A DNA stretch of 64,000 bases from Kitasatospora atroaurantiaca (GTDB taxonomy: Bacteria > Actinomycetota > Actinomycetes > Streptomycetales > Streptomycetaceae): positions 1,116,001 through 1,180,000 of the forward strand of contig NZ_VIVR01000001.1 of assembly GCF_007828955.1 (NCBI RefSeq), in the 5' to 3' direction. A program made the translations under genes and the position numbers. The notes below the pieces were generated by a model, which was not told the DNA's origin, made no database searches, and saw only the letters and a program-made list of their open reading frames with translations. Positions 46,584 to 55,333 of the stretch are shown one piece after another; position 1 is the first letter of the stretch; the number at the start of each line of letters is the position of its first letter.

Positions 46584-47468
46584 ATGACCCCTGCCTCTGC
46601 CTCGCGCGCTCTCCGTCCGGCGGCACTCGCCGCCCTGCTCCTCGCGGCCGCGGTCCTGACCGCCTGCGCGCCGCAGGACGCCAGGACCACCGACGCGGCC
46701 GCCCCGGCCGCCGACGGCTGCGCCAAGGGCGCGCTGGGCACCAAGAAGGCGGGCACCCTGACGGTCGGCACGGACAAGCCGGCGTACGACCCGTGGTTCT
46801 CGGATGACAAGCCGGAGAACGGCAAGGGCTTCGAGTCGGCGGTGGCCTTCGCCGTCGCGGAGAAGCTCGGCTACCCCAAGGACAAGGTCAGCTGGGTGGT
46901 CAGCCCCTTCAACAAGGCGTTCGCCCCGGGGGCCAAGGACTTCGACTTCGACATCAACCAGGTGTCGATCAACGACGAGCGCAAGAAGTCGGTCGACTTC
47001 TCCTCCGGCTACTACGACGTGCGACAGGCCGTGGTGGCGCTCAAGAGCTCCAAGGTCGCGGGCGCGAAGGGCCTGGCGGACCTGAAGGGCGCCAAGCTGG
47101 GTGCGCAGGTGGGCACCACGAGCCTGGCCACCATCACCGACCGGATCAAGCCCTCGGCCCAGCCCGCGGTCTTCGACGACAACGACCTGGCGAAGACGGC
47201 GCTGAAGAACGGTCAGATCGACGCCCTGGTCGTCGACCTGCCGACGGCCTTCTACATCACCGGGGCCGAGGTGACCGACGCTCAGGTCGTCGGACAGCTC
47301 GAGGGCAGCGGCAGCGGTGCGGAGCAGTTCGGCCTGGTGCTGGACAAGGGCAGCGCGCTGACCGGCTGCGTCACCCAGGCGGTGGACGCGCTGCGCGCCG
47401 ACGGCACGCTCGCCAAGCTCGAGAAGCAGTGGCTCTCCGACGCCGTCTCCGCCCCGGTGCTGAAGTGA
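46584..47468 (+). CDS. Amino-acid ABC transporter substrate-binding lipoprotein
   Basis: The 294-residue protein has a lipoprotein signal with lipobox LTAC (C28), then an SBP_bac_3 fold: GTLTVGTDKPAYDPWFSDD, GKGFESAVAFAVAEKLGYPKD, DFDINQVSINDERKKSVDFSSGYYDVRQAVV, GAQVGTTS and NGQIDALVVDLPTA. It binds a polar amino acid. The Cys-rich leader peptide upstream points to cystine, cysteine or another sulfur compound. ATG 46584 follows CTGGAG. It is first in a tightly coupled three-gene importer operon. Confidence 0.92.
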   Translation: MTPASASRALRPAALAALLLAAAVLTACAPQDARTTDAAAPAADGCAKGALGTKKAGTLTVGTDKPAYDPWFSDDKPENGKGFESAVAFAVAEKLGYPKDKVSWVVSPFNKAFAPGAKDFDFDINQVSINDERKKSVDFSSGYYDVRQAVVALKSSKVAGAKGLADLKGAKLGAQVGTTSLATITDRIKPSAQPAVFDDNDLAKTALKNGQIDALVVDLPTAFYITGAEVTDAQVVGQLEGSGSGAEQFGLVLDKGSALTGCVTQAVDALRADGTLAKLEKQWLSDAVSAPVLK

Positions 47469-48349
47469 CGACGGACGCCGAAATGATCGAAGGTACGGAG
47501 ACCCCGTACCGCCCGTCCGCCCGCCGGCTCGCCCGGGAGGCGTACCGGCGCAGGCGTGCCCGGCGCTCCGCGCTGATCGCCGGTGTCAGTACCGCCGCGA
47601 CCGCGCTGGTGCTCTGGCTGGTGATCGTCAGCTCACCCGGCTGGGAGCGCACCCGGGAGACCTTCTTCAACGCGCACTACGCGCGGCAGGCGCTGCCCGA
47701 GGTGCTCAAGGGCCTTCGGGTGAACCTTGAGCTGATGGTGGTCTGCGGGGCGCTGATCCTGGTGTTCGGGCTGCTGCTGGCGCTGCTGCGCACGCTGCGC
47801 GGACCGGTGTTCCTGCCGGTGCGGCTGCTGGCCACGGCGTACGTGGACTTCTTCCTCGGCCTGCCGATGATCATCTGCCTGCTCATCATGATCACGGGCG
47901 TGCCCGCCCTGAGGCTGACCGGTGTGACGACGGATCCGCTGGTGCTCGGCGGGGCGGCGCTGGTGCTGACGTACTCGGCGTACGTCTCCGAGGTGTTCCG
48001 CGCGGGCATCCAGTCGGTGCACCCGAGCCAGCGCGCGGCGGCCCGCTCGCTGGGGCTGAGCAACGCCCAGGCGATGCGGTACGTGGTGCTGCCGCAGGCG
48101 GTGCGCCGGGTGGTGCCACCGCTGCTGAACAACCTGGTCTCGCTGCAGAAGGACACCGGTCTGGTCTCCATCGGCGGTGTGATCGACGCGGTCTACGCGG
48201 CGAAGATCATCACCTCGCAGAGCTTCAACTACACGCCGTACCTGGTCTCGGCCCTGGTCTTCATCGCGCTGACCATCCCGATGACCCGGTTCACCGATTG
48301 GACGACGGCCCGGATGAACCGCCGTCAGCACCAGGGAGGTGCCGTATGA
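47465..48349 (+). CDS. Amino-acid ABC transporter permease
   Basis: The 294-residue protein has a basic N terminus, a first helix (ALIAGVSTAATALVLWLVIVSS), and the HisM-type permease core. The EAA loop is AARSLGLSNAQAMRYVVLPQAVRRVVPPLLNNLVSLQKDTGLVS. GTG 47465 overlaps the substrate-binding gene stop (GTGA) and its own stop overlaps the ATPase start (ATGA). It probably forms a homodimer, since there is only one permease gene. Confidence 0.94.
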   Translation: MTTDAEMIEGTETPYRPSARRLAREAYRRRRARRSALIAGVSTAATALVLWLVIVSSPGWERTRETFFNAHYARQALPEVLKGLRVNLELMVVCGALILVFGLLLALLRTLRGPVFLPVRLLATAYVDFFLGLPMIICLLIMITGVPALRLTGVTTDPLVLGGAALVLTYSAYVSEVFRAGIQSVHPSQRAAARSLGLSNAQAMRYVVLPQAVRRVVPPLLNNLVSLQKDTGLVSIGGVIDAVYAAKIITSQSFNYTPYLVSALVFIALTIPMTRFTDWTTARMNRRQHQGGAV

Positions 48350-49107
48350 CCACCCCCGTGCTGCGGCTGGAGTCGGTCCGCAAGTCCTTCGGCGAGCAGG
48401 TCGTGCTGCGCGACATCGACCTCGCCGTGCCGACGCACTCCGTCACCGCACTGATCGGCGCCTCGGGCTCCGGCAAGTCGACGCTGATGCGCTGCGCCAA
48501 CCTGCTGGAGACCCTCGACGACGGCGCGATCTTCCTGGACGAGGAGGACATCACCGACCCACGGGCCGACGAGGACTCGGTGCGCCGCCGGATCGGCGTG
48601 GTCTTCCAGGCGTACAACCTGTTCCCGCACATGACGGTGCTGGACAACATCACGCTGGCCCCGCGCCGGGTGCACGGCCTCGGCCGGGCCGAGGCCGAGG
48701 CGAAGGCACTGGAGCTGCTGGACCGGCTCGGGCTGGCGGCGAAGGCCACCGAGTACCCGGACCGGCTCTCCGGCGGCCAGCAGCAGCGGGTGGCGATCGT
48801 CCGGGCGCTGGCCACCGGGCCGCGGCTGCTGCTCCTGGACGAGATCACCGCCGCGCTCGACCCGGAGCTGGTCGGCGAGGTGCTCGCGGTGGTGCGCGAT
48901 CTCAAGGAGCAGGGCATGACGATGGTCCTGTCGACCCACGAGATGAGCTTCGCGCGTGAGGTGGCGGACCAGGTCTGCTTCCTGGACGCCGGCGTGGTGC
49001 TCGAACAGGGCCCGCCCGAGCAGGTCTTCGGCGACCCGCAGCAGGAGCGCACCCGGCAGTTCCTCAGCCGGATCGTGGCGGCCGGGAGGCTCGCGCCCAG
49101 CAGTTGA
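48346..49107 (+). CDS. Amino-acid ABC transporter ATP-binding protein
   Basis: The 253-residue ATPase has Walker A GASGSGKST at 38-46, Q-loop VVFQAYNLFPHMTVLDN, signature LSGGQQQRVAIVRAL and Walker B LLLLDEITAALDPELVGEV, as in GlnQ/HisP proteins. ATG 48346 overlaps the permease stop by 4 bp. It completes the importer at 46584-49107. Confidence 0.95.
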   Translation: MTTPVLRLESVRKSFGEQVVLRDIDLAVPTHSVTALIGASGSGKSTLMRCANLLETLDDGAIFLDEEDITDPRADEDSVRRRIGVVFQAYNLFPHMTVLDNITLAPRRVHGLGRAEAEAKALELLDRLGLAAKATEYPDRLSGGQQQRVAIVRALATGPRLLLLDEITAALDPELVGEVLAVVRDLKEQGMTMVLSTHEMSFAREVADQVCFLDAGVVLEQGPPEQVFGDPQQERTRQFLSRIVAAGRLAPSS

Positions 49108-49212
49108 CGCAGGCAGGCACCTCCGTGCGCCCCTGTGCGCGCCCTGCTGCGCCGACCCCTGATCGGTGATCGTGGACGCAAGTCCCGCACGCACCGGTCG
49201 AGAGGGGCACCG

Positions 49213-49770
49213 ATGCACGGTCCGGCCGTCGTCACCTGGCTGCTGGCGGTCCTGGCCACCGCCTCCGGCGTCTACTGTCTGACGCGTCTTCGGGGCGTGG
49301 CGGCCGCGTGCACCTCGTCCGGTCCGGGCACCGGACGGTGGCCGGCCCGGGAGTCGGATGCCGCCGAGGCCCTGATGGGCCTGGGCATGGCCGGGATGGT
49401 CCTGCGGCCCGGCATCCTCTGGGGCTGGCCGTACGGACTGCTCGCCGCCGCCCTGCTGGTGGCGGCCGCCCGGCCGGCCGCCACCGGGCTCCGCGCCCAC
49501 CGACTGCACCATGCGATCGGGGCGCTCGCGATGACGTACATGGCGCTCGCCATGGCGAGCGCGCCCGCGCACGCCCACCACGGCGCGCCCGCCGGTCTTC
49601 CGCTGCTCACGGGAGTGCTGCTGCTCTACTTCGGGACGTACGCCCTGTGGGCCGGCAGCCGACTGCTCAGCACGCCGGCCGGGCCGGTACGGGTGGCAGG
49701 CGCCGAGGTGTCCCGGGCGTGCCGGCTGGCGATGGGGATCGGGATGTTCGCCATGCTCCTGACGATGTGA
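49213..49770 (+). CDS. DUF5134 domain membrane protein
   Basis: The 185-residue protein has about five membrane helices and the DUF5134 features: ALMGLGMAGMVLRPG near the middle, HRLHHAIGALAMTYMALAMA, and a His-rich AHAHHGAP loop. The conserved M/H residues suggest possible copper or heme handling, but function is unknown. ATG 49213 follows AGAGGGG. It is 105 bp after the ABC importer and may be a separate unit. Confidence 0.82.
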   Translation: MHGPAVVTWLLAVLATASGVYCLTRLRGVAAACTSSGPGTGRWPARESDAAEALMGLGMAGMVLRPGILWGWPYGLLAAALLVAAARPAATGLRAHRLHHAIGALAMTYMALAMASAPAHAHHGAPAGLPLLTGVLLLYFGTYALWAGSRLLSTPAGPVRVAGAEVSRACRLAMGIGMFAMLLTM

Positions 49771-49842
49771 CCGACGCGGCTTCGGCAGCCGCGGGGCCCC
49801 GAGCGGGACCAGTCATCGAGAGGTGAGGCAGCGCGTCAACCA

Positions 49843-49919
49843 CAGGGGCGCGACGAACTGCGCGAAGCGGGAGCTGCAGGCCGTTGCCTTCCGATCTCGC
49901 GCAGTTCCCCGCGCCCCTG
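49843..49919. repeat. Dispersed long palindrome (CAGGGGCGCG...GAACTGCGCGA type), copy 1
   Basis: Left arm 49843-49865 (CAGGGGCGCG then GAACTGCGCGA) pairs with right arm 49895-49919 (TCGCGCAGTTCCCCGCGCCCCTG) around a 29-nt centre. A second copy is at 61608-61692. Elements with GGGGCGCGGGGAACTGCGCGA arms are common between streptomycete genes and probably act as transcription terminators or REP-like repeats. The remainder of the 49771-50087 gap shows no gene. Confidence 0.8.
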
Positions 49920-50087
49920 AGGTGCACCGACCTGATCGGGTGCCCACCTGGGGGCGGAGCCTCTGACAGGCCGTCGGCGTGGTGTTGGTCACTGGCGTGC
50001 GGAACCCGTTCCCCGGGGCCGTCGGCAGCGCATAGGTTGGACCGAGCGCAATGCCGCGCTCCCGTGTCTCCTGGGGGAGCACCTGCC

Positions 50088-51053
50088 ATGACAGCCCTGC
50101 TGAGCCTGCTGCTGCTCGGACTGCTGCTGTCCACCGTGGCGCCGGGTCTGCTGGCCCGGGCCCGCTGGGCCGGGCGTGAGCCGGTGCTGGCGCTGTGCGC
50201 CTGGCAGTGCCTGGTGGTCGCCGTTCTGCTCTGCTGTCTGCTCAGTCTGCTGCTCGCCACCACCGCCGCGCTGCCCGCGCTGCGCGAGGCCGTGTTCGCC
50301 GGCGCGCCGAGCGGGGTCGAGGCCGCGTACGGCCTGGCGGGTGCCGAGGGCTGGGGGCGGCTGTGTGCCGCGCTGCTGGCTGCGGGCGGGCTGTGGACGG
50401 CCGTCTCGCTGACCCGTGAAGTCCGCTCGGCACGGGCGCTGCGCGGCCACCGGCACGCCGAACTGAGCGATCGTGCGCCCGAGTTGCCGAAAGGACTGGC
50501 GGCGGGCCGGACCGCCCGCGAGCAGTTGGTGGTGCTGGAGAACGTCCGCCCGGAGGCCTGGTCGCTGCCCGGCCCCGACGCCCGGCTAGTGGTCACCACG
50601 GGTGCGCTGCAGCAGCTCAGCGACCGTGAGCTGGCCGCCGTGCTGAGCCATGAGCGCGGGCACGTCCGGGCACGTCACCACTGGCTGGCACAGTGCGCCG
50701 AGGCGCTCGCCACCGGATTCCCCGGGGTCGGCGTGTTCAGCGCCTTCCGCGACCAGGTCGGCGAACTGGTGGAGTTGGCGGCCGACGACCGGGCGGCCCG
50801 GCGTCACGGCCGGCTGACCACCGCACTGGCTCTGGTCGAACTCAACTCCGGCCGGGGGGTGTTCGGTTCCTGCCCGCCGCACCTGCTGGCCCAGACCCCG
50901 AACCGGGTGGACCGGCTGCTGGCCGGTGAGCCCCGGCTGCCCGTGAACCGCCGGCTGCGCCTGACGCTCGCCGCGCTCGCGGCGCCCGCCGCGGCCGTCC
51001 TGCTCGCCGCCGCGCCCGGGCTGACGGCACTGCTCGGAACGTCCGGGCTCTGA
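50088..51053 (+). CDS. M56 family (BlaR1/MecR1-like) membrane metallopeptidase
   Basis: The 321-residue protein has three N-terminal membrane helices and one at the C terminus. Between them is a cytoplasmic gluzincin peptidase domain with H188-E-R-G-H192 (LSHERGHVRARHHWL) and a likely third ligand in VELAADDRAARRHG. It resembles the M56 proteases that in BlaR1 systems cleave the BlaI repressor. It lacks the penicillin-binding sensor domain and no BlaI gene is beside it, so the signal and substrate are unknown. ATG 50088 follows TGGGGGAG. It converges with the MarR gene (16 bp). Confidence 0.88.
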   Translation: MTALLSLLLLGLLLSTVAPGLLARARWAGREPVLALCAWQCLVVAVLLCCLLSLLLATTAALPALREAVFAGAPSGVEAAYGLAGAEGWGRLCAALLAAGGLWTAVSLTREVRSARALRGHRHAELSDRAPELPKGLAAGRTAREQLVVLENVRPEAWSLPGPDARLVVTTGALQQLSDRELAAVLSHERGHVRARHHWLAQCAEALATGFPGVGVFSAFRDQVGELVELAADDRAARRHGRLTTALALVELNSGRGVFGSCPPHLLAQTPNRVDRLLAGEPRLPVNRRLRLTLAALAAPAAAVLLAAAPGLTALLGTSGL

Positions 51054-51069
51054 ACGTCCGCGCGAGGGC

Positions 51070-51519
51070 TCAGCAGCCCGTACCGGGCTTCCCGGAGAGC
51101 GTACGGGCGAGCACCTCGCGGTGCAGTGGTCTGGCGGCGCGGTAGCGCTCGCGGCCGGCCTCGGTGAGGGTCACGTAGATGCCGCGCCGGTCGACCTGGC
51201 ACAGGGCCCGCTCGACCAGTCCGGCCTTCTCCAGCCGGCCGATCAGCCGGGACAGCGCGCTCTGGCTCAGGTGCACGGTGTGGGCGAGGTCCTGGACCCG
51301 CAGATTCTGGTCGCCCGCCCCACGCTGCTCGTCCTCGGCCAGCCGCTCCAGCACCTCGAACTCGCTCATGCCGAGGCCGTGCCGCTCCCCCAGTTCGCGG
51401 TCCAGCGCGCAGGAGGCGGCGGCGTGGCGGGCCAGCAGGTCCCGCCAGCCGGCGACGAGGTCCGCCTCGGGGGCGTCGGACGGCGCGGCGTCGAGTGCGG
51501 TGGCATCGAGTTCAGGCAC
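51070..51519 (-). CDS. MarR family transcriptional regulator
   Basis: The 149-residue protein has the MarR winged helix: LGMSEFEVLERLAE, DLAHTVHLSQSALSRLIGRLEKAGLVERALCQVDRRGIYVTLTEAGRERY. It diverges from a DHA2-type drug exporter and the shared 87-bp gap carries a perfect 9-bp inverted repeat, so it is very likely the exporter's repressor, released by a small-molecule ligand. Confidence 0.92.
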   Translation of the reverse strand: MPELDATALDAAPSDAPEADLVAGWRDLLARHAAASCALDRELGERHGLGMSEFEVLERLAEDEQRGAGDQNLRVQDLAHTVHLSQSALSRLIGRLEKAGLVERALCQVDRRGIYVTLTEAGRERYRAARPLHREVLARTLSGKPGTGC

Positions 51520-51545
51520 GCGCTCAGGCTAGCACATGTTCGAGC

Positions 51546-51567
51546 ATTTAATGCAGGGGCATTAAAT
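51546..51567. promoter_or_regulatory. MarR operator between MarR and DHA2 genes
   Basis: ATTTAATGC (51546-51554) and GCATTAAAT (51559-51567) are perfect inverted arms with a 4-bp spacer AGGG, in an A/T-rich island. A second loose TTGCATTGATTGCA pair follows at 51572-51585. Arms of this type suit a MarR dimer. Confidence 0.7.
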
Positions 51568-51606
51568 CCGCTTGCATTGATTGCACATGCATGTAGTCTC
51601 CTCCCC

Positions 51607-53130
51607 ATGACCACAGCCCGGCAGTCCACACCAACCCCAGATCCCCTCACGACCTCTGACGCCTCGTCGGTCCACGGCGGCGACCGGTGGAGCCCACGCC
51701 TGTGGGGCACCCTCGTCGTCCTCTGCGCAGCACTCTTCCTCGACGCCCTCGACGTCTCGATGGTCGGCGTCGCCCTGCCCTCGATCGGCACCGATCTGCA
51801 CCTGTCCACCTCCGCGCTGCAGTGGGTGGTCAGCGGCTACGTCCTCGGCTACGGCGGCCTGCTGCTGCTCGGCGGCCGGGCGGCCGACCTGCTGGGCCGC
51901 CGCCGGGTCTTCCTGATCGCGCTCGCCGTCTTCGCCGCAGCCTCCCTGCTCGGCGGCCTGGTGGACAACGGCGGCCTGCTGATCGCGGCCCGCTTCCTCA
52001 AGGGCGTGTCGGCCGCGTTCACCGCCCCCGCCGGGCTCTCCATCATCACCACCACCTTCGCCGAGGGCCCGGCCCGCAACCGCGCGCTGAGCATCTACAC
52101 CACGTGCGGTGCCAGCGGCTTCTCGCTCGGTCTGGTGCTCAGCGGCCTGCTCACCTCGGCCGGCTGGCGTTGGACCTTCCTGATGCCCGTCCCGGTCGCC
52201 CTGATCGCCCTGGTCGTCGCCATCCGGCTGCTCCCCCGTCAGGCCGGCCCCGAGCGGGGCTCCGGCGGGTACGACGTGGCCGGTGCGATCACCGGCACCG
52301 GCGCCCTGCTCCTGCTGGTGTTCACCGTGACGGAGGCACAGAGCGCCGGCTGGGCGAGCCTGCGCACCATCGGCTCGCTGGCGGCCGTCGCCGTCCTCGC
52401 CGCCGCCTTCCTGCTGATCGAGCAGCGCACCGCGCACCCGCTGGTCCGCCTCGGCATCTTCCGTAACGGCGGGGTCAGCCGCGCCAACATCGCCGCACTC
52501 TCGATCTTCGGCTCCTACGCGGGCTTCCAGTTCATCGCCACGCTGTACCTGCAGCGGCTGCTCGGCTGGTCCGCCCTGGAGATGGCACTCGGCTTCCTGC
52601 CGGCCGGCGCTCTGGTCGCCCTCTCGGCGACCAGGATGGGCGCCATCGTGGACCGCTTCGGCACCGCCCGACTGCTGCCGATCGGGGTCCTGGCCCTGAC
52701 CGCCGGGTACGGCCTCTTCCTCCGGCTGGACGAGCACAGCAGCTTCGTGGGCCTGGTCCTGCCCAGCATGGTGCTGCTCGGCATCGGCTTCGCGCTGGCC
52801 TTCCCCTCCGTCAACATCGCCGCCACCAACGGCGTCGCGGACGAGGAGCAGGGCCTGGCCTCCGGCCTGGTGAACACCGCCTTCCAGGTCGGCAGTGCGA
52901 TCGTGCTGGCCGCCGCCACGGCCGTGATCACGGCGGGCAGCGGCGGTGGCGAGAGTCCGCAGGCGCAGCTGGACGGCTACCGCCCGGCGCTTCTGCTGAT
53001 CACCGGGGTCGCGCTGATCGGTCTGCTGGTGACCCTGGCGGGCGCGGTGCTCGACCGCCGCAAGGCCCCGGTCTCGGTGCCGGACTACGACTACCCGTCG
53101 GTGCCCGCCGAGGTGCTGGCGGACCGCTGA
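51607..53130 (+). CDS. MFS transporter, DHA2 (14-helix) drug efflux family
   Basis: The 507-residue protein has 14 hydrophobic segments. The antiporter sequence LFLDALDVSMVGVALPSIGTDLHLSTSALQWVVSGYVLGYGGLLLLGGRAADLLGRRRVF contains motif D1 and motif A. GFSLGLVLSGLLTSAGWRWTFLM is motif C. This is the QacA/EmrB type, exporting drugs by proton exchange. ATG 51607 is preceded by TCTCCTCC rather than a purine-rich site, and a short or leaderless transcript is possible. It is controlled by the divergent MarR gene and ended by the hairpin at 53179. Confidence 0.93.
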   Translation: MTTARQSTPTPDPLTTSDASSVHGGDRWSPRLWGTLVVLCAALFLDALDVSMVGVALPSIGTDLHLSTSALQWVVSGYVLGYGGLLLLGGRAADLLGRRRVFLIALAVFAAASLLGGLVDNGGLLIAARFLKGVSAAFTAPAGLSIITTTFAEGPARNRALSIYTTCGASGFSLGLVLSGLLTSAGWRWTFLMPVPVALIALVVAIRLLPRQAGPERGSGGYDVAGAITGTGALLLLVFTVTEAQSAGWASLRTIGSLAAVAVLAAAFLLIEQRTAHPLVRLGIFRNGGVSRANIAALSIFGSYAGFQFIATLYLQRLLGWSALEMALGFLPAGALVALSATRMGAIVDRFGTARLLPIGVLALTAGYGLFLRLDEHSSFVGLVLPSMVLLGIGFALAFPSVNIAATNGVADEEQGLASGLVNTAFQVGSAIVLAAATAVITAGSGGGESPQAQLDGYRPALLLITGVALIGLLVTLAGAVLDRRKAPVSVPDYDYPSVPAEVLADR

Positions 53131-53178
53131 GAACCCGTCACGTCGCACCCGGGCCGTCGACCCCTCGCCGCCCGGTGG

Positions 53179-53219
53179 GAGCCGGCTCCACCAAACCCCC
53201 GTGTTGGTGGAGCCGGCTC
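53179..53219 (+). terminator. Intrinsic terminator of the DHA2 exporter gene
   Basis: A perfect 16-bp stem (GAGCCGGCTCCACCAA, 53179-53194, with 53204-53219) with a 9-nt loop lies 48 bp after the exporter stop. Confidence 0.87.
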
Positions 53220-53307
53220 TCCGTACGGGGCCGCTGCGCGCCCTCCCCTGAGGCTCCGAGGTACGGGAGTCTCCGGGTACGGGAAGCACCGGCCCTGGCC
53301 CCGCCAG

Positions 53308-53326
53308 TATATTGGCCGGGAGCCAA
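53308..53326 (+). promoter_or_regulatory. Promoter/operator of the TetR gene
   Basis: TTGGC (53312-53316) and GCCAA (53322-53326) flank 5 bp and overlap a TATATT -10-like hexamer (53308-53313), 22-36 bp before ATG 53348. This is where an autorepressing TetR dimer would bind. Confidence 0.45.
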
Positions 53327-53347
53327 CCAACGTACGGAGCTGACACG

Positions 53348-53983
53348 ATGGCACCTCGCGGGGAATCGGTCAACGAGGAAATGCGCCAACGCTCCCGTCG
53401 ACGGATCATGCGGGCCACCGTCGAGCTGGTCGACCAGCGCGGATACGGCAGAACCACGCTCGGTGACATAGCCGAGCGGGCAGGGCTCGCACGGGGGCTG
53501 CTCTCGTACTACTTCGACGGCAAACGACTCCTGATGCAGGCGGCCACCCACCGGCTGATGCACCTGGAGCTGGCCGCCGCGCTCGACGAACTGCCCCCGG
53601 ACGCCGGAGCGGACGCCCGGCTGGCCCGCGCGATCGACGCCGTCCTCGGGCTGGCGATGGACCATCCGCGGGTGATGCGCTCGCACCTCGCGCTGATCCT
53701 GGACCCGGATGTGGGCGCGTTCGTGAAGGATCCGGAGCAGCAGCAGCTCGGTGCGATCCTCCAGGACCTGCTCAGGCGCTGGGGCGCCGCCGATCCGGTC
53801 GCCGAGCACGCCGTCCTGCGCAGCGCGCTGATGGGCGGCTGCATCGGCGTCCTGCTGCCCGGTGCCGCCATCCCGCTGGCGCCGATCCGGGCGGACCTGT
53901 TCTCCCGCTACGGCCTGGCCTGGGAGCTGGGCGTGCCGCCGCAGCCGGACGCGCCGCCGCGGCTGCAGCCGGTCCGACTCTGA
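53348..53983 (+). CDS. TetR/AcrR family transcriptional regulator
   Basis: The 211-residue protein has the TetR DNA-binding domain at about 14-60 (RRRIMRATVELVDQRGYGRTTLGDIAERAGLARGLLSYYFDGKRLLMQAAT) and an all-helical ligand-binding domain. ATG 53348 follows ACGGAGC. No enzyme gene follows directly; the XRE gene converges 66 bp further on. The target could be itself or the preceding exporter, but the strong terminator between argues for independent control. Confidence 0.92.
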   Translation: MAPRGESVNEEMRQRSRRRIMRATVELVDQRGYGRTTLGDIAERAGLARGLLSYYFDGKRLLMQAATHRLMHLELAAALDELPPDAGADARLARAIDAVLGLAMDHPRVMRSHLALILDPDVGAFVKDPEQQQLGAILQDLLRRWGAADPVAEHAVLRSALMGGCIGVLLPGAAIPLAPIRADLFSRYGLAWELGVPPQPDAPPRLQPVRL

Positions 53984-54049
53984 ACGGGCCGCTACGAGCG
54001 GGTGGTTCGGGGGCCGTGGTCATCCGTCCGGGTGAGACCCGGCGTACCG

Positions 54050-54916
54050 TCAGCGCTCGGCGAGGATGGCGGTGAGCAGGTCTATGGTCTGGTCCGGGGT
54101 GAGGCTGTCGACGCAGAGCCGCTCCATGACCTGGATGTAGGCGTCGACGTCGTCGCGCTTGTCCAGGTAGAGCGCGCTGGTCAGCTGCTCCAGGTAGACC
54201 ACGTCGGCGAGGTCCTGCTCGGGGAAGCGCAGGATCGAGAAGGCCCCGCTCTCGCCGGCGTGCGCGCCGAAGCGGAACGGCATGACCTGGACGACCACGT
54301 TGGGCTGCTGGGCGATGTCGATCAGGTACTGGACCTGAGCGCGCATCACCTTGGGCCCGCCGACCGGGCGGCGCAGTGCGGCCTCGTCGATGACGGCCCA
54401 CAGGCGGGGGCTCTGGCCGTCCGTCAACAGCTTCTGGCGGCGCATCCGCAGGCTGAGTCGGCGCTCGAGCTCCTCGTCGCTGATCACCGGCCGGGTCTGG
54501 CCGAAGACCGCGCGGGCGTACTCCTCGGACTGGAGCAGGCCGGGGATGAACTGCACCTCGTAGGTGCGGATCAGCGCGGCGGCCTCCTCAAGACCCACAT
54601 AGGTCTGGAACCAGCCCGGCAGAACGTCGTTGAAGCTGTGCCACCAGCCGGACTTGTTGGCCTCGCGGACCAGGCCGAGCAGGGCCTCGCGCTCGGCTCC
54701 GTCGTTCACCCCGTAGAGGCTGAGCAGGTCGGCGACGTCGCGCTCCTTGAAGCTGACGCGGCCGAGCTCCATGCGGCTGATCTTCGACTCGGAGGCGCGG
54801 ATCTGGTAGCCGGCGTCCTCCCGCGTGATGCCCCGGCCCTCGCGCAGACGGCGCAGTTGGGAGCCGAGGAGGATTCGGCGCACCATCGAGCCACCGCCGG
54901 GCTGAACTGTGGTCAT
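54050..54916 (-). CDS. XRE family regulator with DUF5753 domain (WhiJ-like)
   Basis: The 288-residue protein has an XRE helix-turn-helix at about 15-75 (LGSQLRRLREGRGITREDAGYQIRASESKISRMELGRVSFKERDVADLLSLYGV) and a DUF5753 ligand or protein-interaction domain to the end (LVREANKSGWWHSFNDVLPGWFQTYVGLEEAA...). This is the WhiJ-type regulator very common in streptomycetes, normally paired with a small DUF397 protein and often a histidine-kinase-like ATPase; both occur just downstream on this contig. WhiJ systems influence developmental gene expression. ATG 54916 follows GGAGG. Confidence 0.92.
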   Translation of the reverse strand: MTTVQPGGGSMVRRILLGSQLRRLREGRGITREDAGYQIRASESKISRMELGRVSFKERDVADLLSLYGVNDGAEREALLGLVREANKSGWWHSFNDVLPGWFQTYVGLEEAAALIRTYEVQFIPGLLQSEEYARAVFGQTRPVISDEELERRLSLRMRRQKLLTDGQSPRLWAVIDEAALRRPVGGPKVMRAQVQYLIDIAQQPNVVVQVMPFRFGAHAGESGAFSILRFPEQDLADVVYLEQLTSALYLDKRDDVDAYIQVMERLCVDSLTPDQTIDLLTAILAER

Positions 54917-55027
54917 GCCGTCGAAACCTCCACCATGGGCAAACAGCGCACAGTCTGCCATCAGTTGAGCGCTCTGGGTGCCGGTACTGGCACAACGATC
55001 TACCAGTTCTGCATCAGACCCACCATC

Positions 55028-55127
55028 ATGCACGTGCATTCGGCGCTTGCATATGCCAATAGTGCGACTGCACGTGAATCGACTCTTGCATCTGCAGTGA
55101 GCGCAGAGGACCATGGTGCACGTGCAC
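55028..55127. promoter_or_regulatory. Cluster of TGCACGTGCA palindromes between the XRE and ATPase genes
   Basis: The 417-bp gap holds ATGCACGTGCAT (55028-55039), GCATATGC (55049-55056), TGCACGTGAA (55069-55078) and GTGCACGTGCAC (55116-55127), plus partial TTGCATCTGCAG and CTGCAC copies. The same palindrome recurs before the DUF397 gene (56297). Repetition at both promoters suggests that these are binding sites of the XRE protein. Confidence 0.65.
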
Positions 55128-55189
55128 CTGCACATCCCTGGCAATCCCGCGGGCTCCGCGTCGACCCCACGCGCGATACCGCACACCCA

Positions 55190-55215
55190 CCCAGCCGCAC
55201 CTGTGTGCGGCTGGG
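55190..55215 (+). terminator. Hairpin in the leader of the ATPase gene (possible attenuator)
   Basis: A perfect 11-bp stem (CCCAGCCGCAC, 55190-55200, with 55205-55215) closes a CTGT loop, 118 bp before ATG 55334. No plus-strand gene ends before it, so it may end transcripts initiated at the palindrome cluster or act as an attenuator. Confidence 0.45.
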
Positions 55216-55333
55216 CTCGCGTGTGCGGGTGTGGCTCGTCGAGGAGGCGGCCGCGCGGCCTAGCGAGTCGGAGGTGACCGGCATGACCCCGGCGGGTCCA
55301 GCCGTGTCCGCCCCCTTATGGGAGGAGCTCTTC

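Noticed and set aside
50088..51519. M56 protease plus MarR as a BlaR1/BlaI-type pair
   Set aside because: The regulator is MarR-type with its own operator and exporter partner, and converges on the protease gene rather than sharing its promoter.
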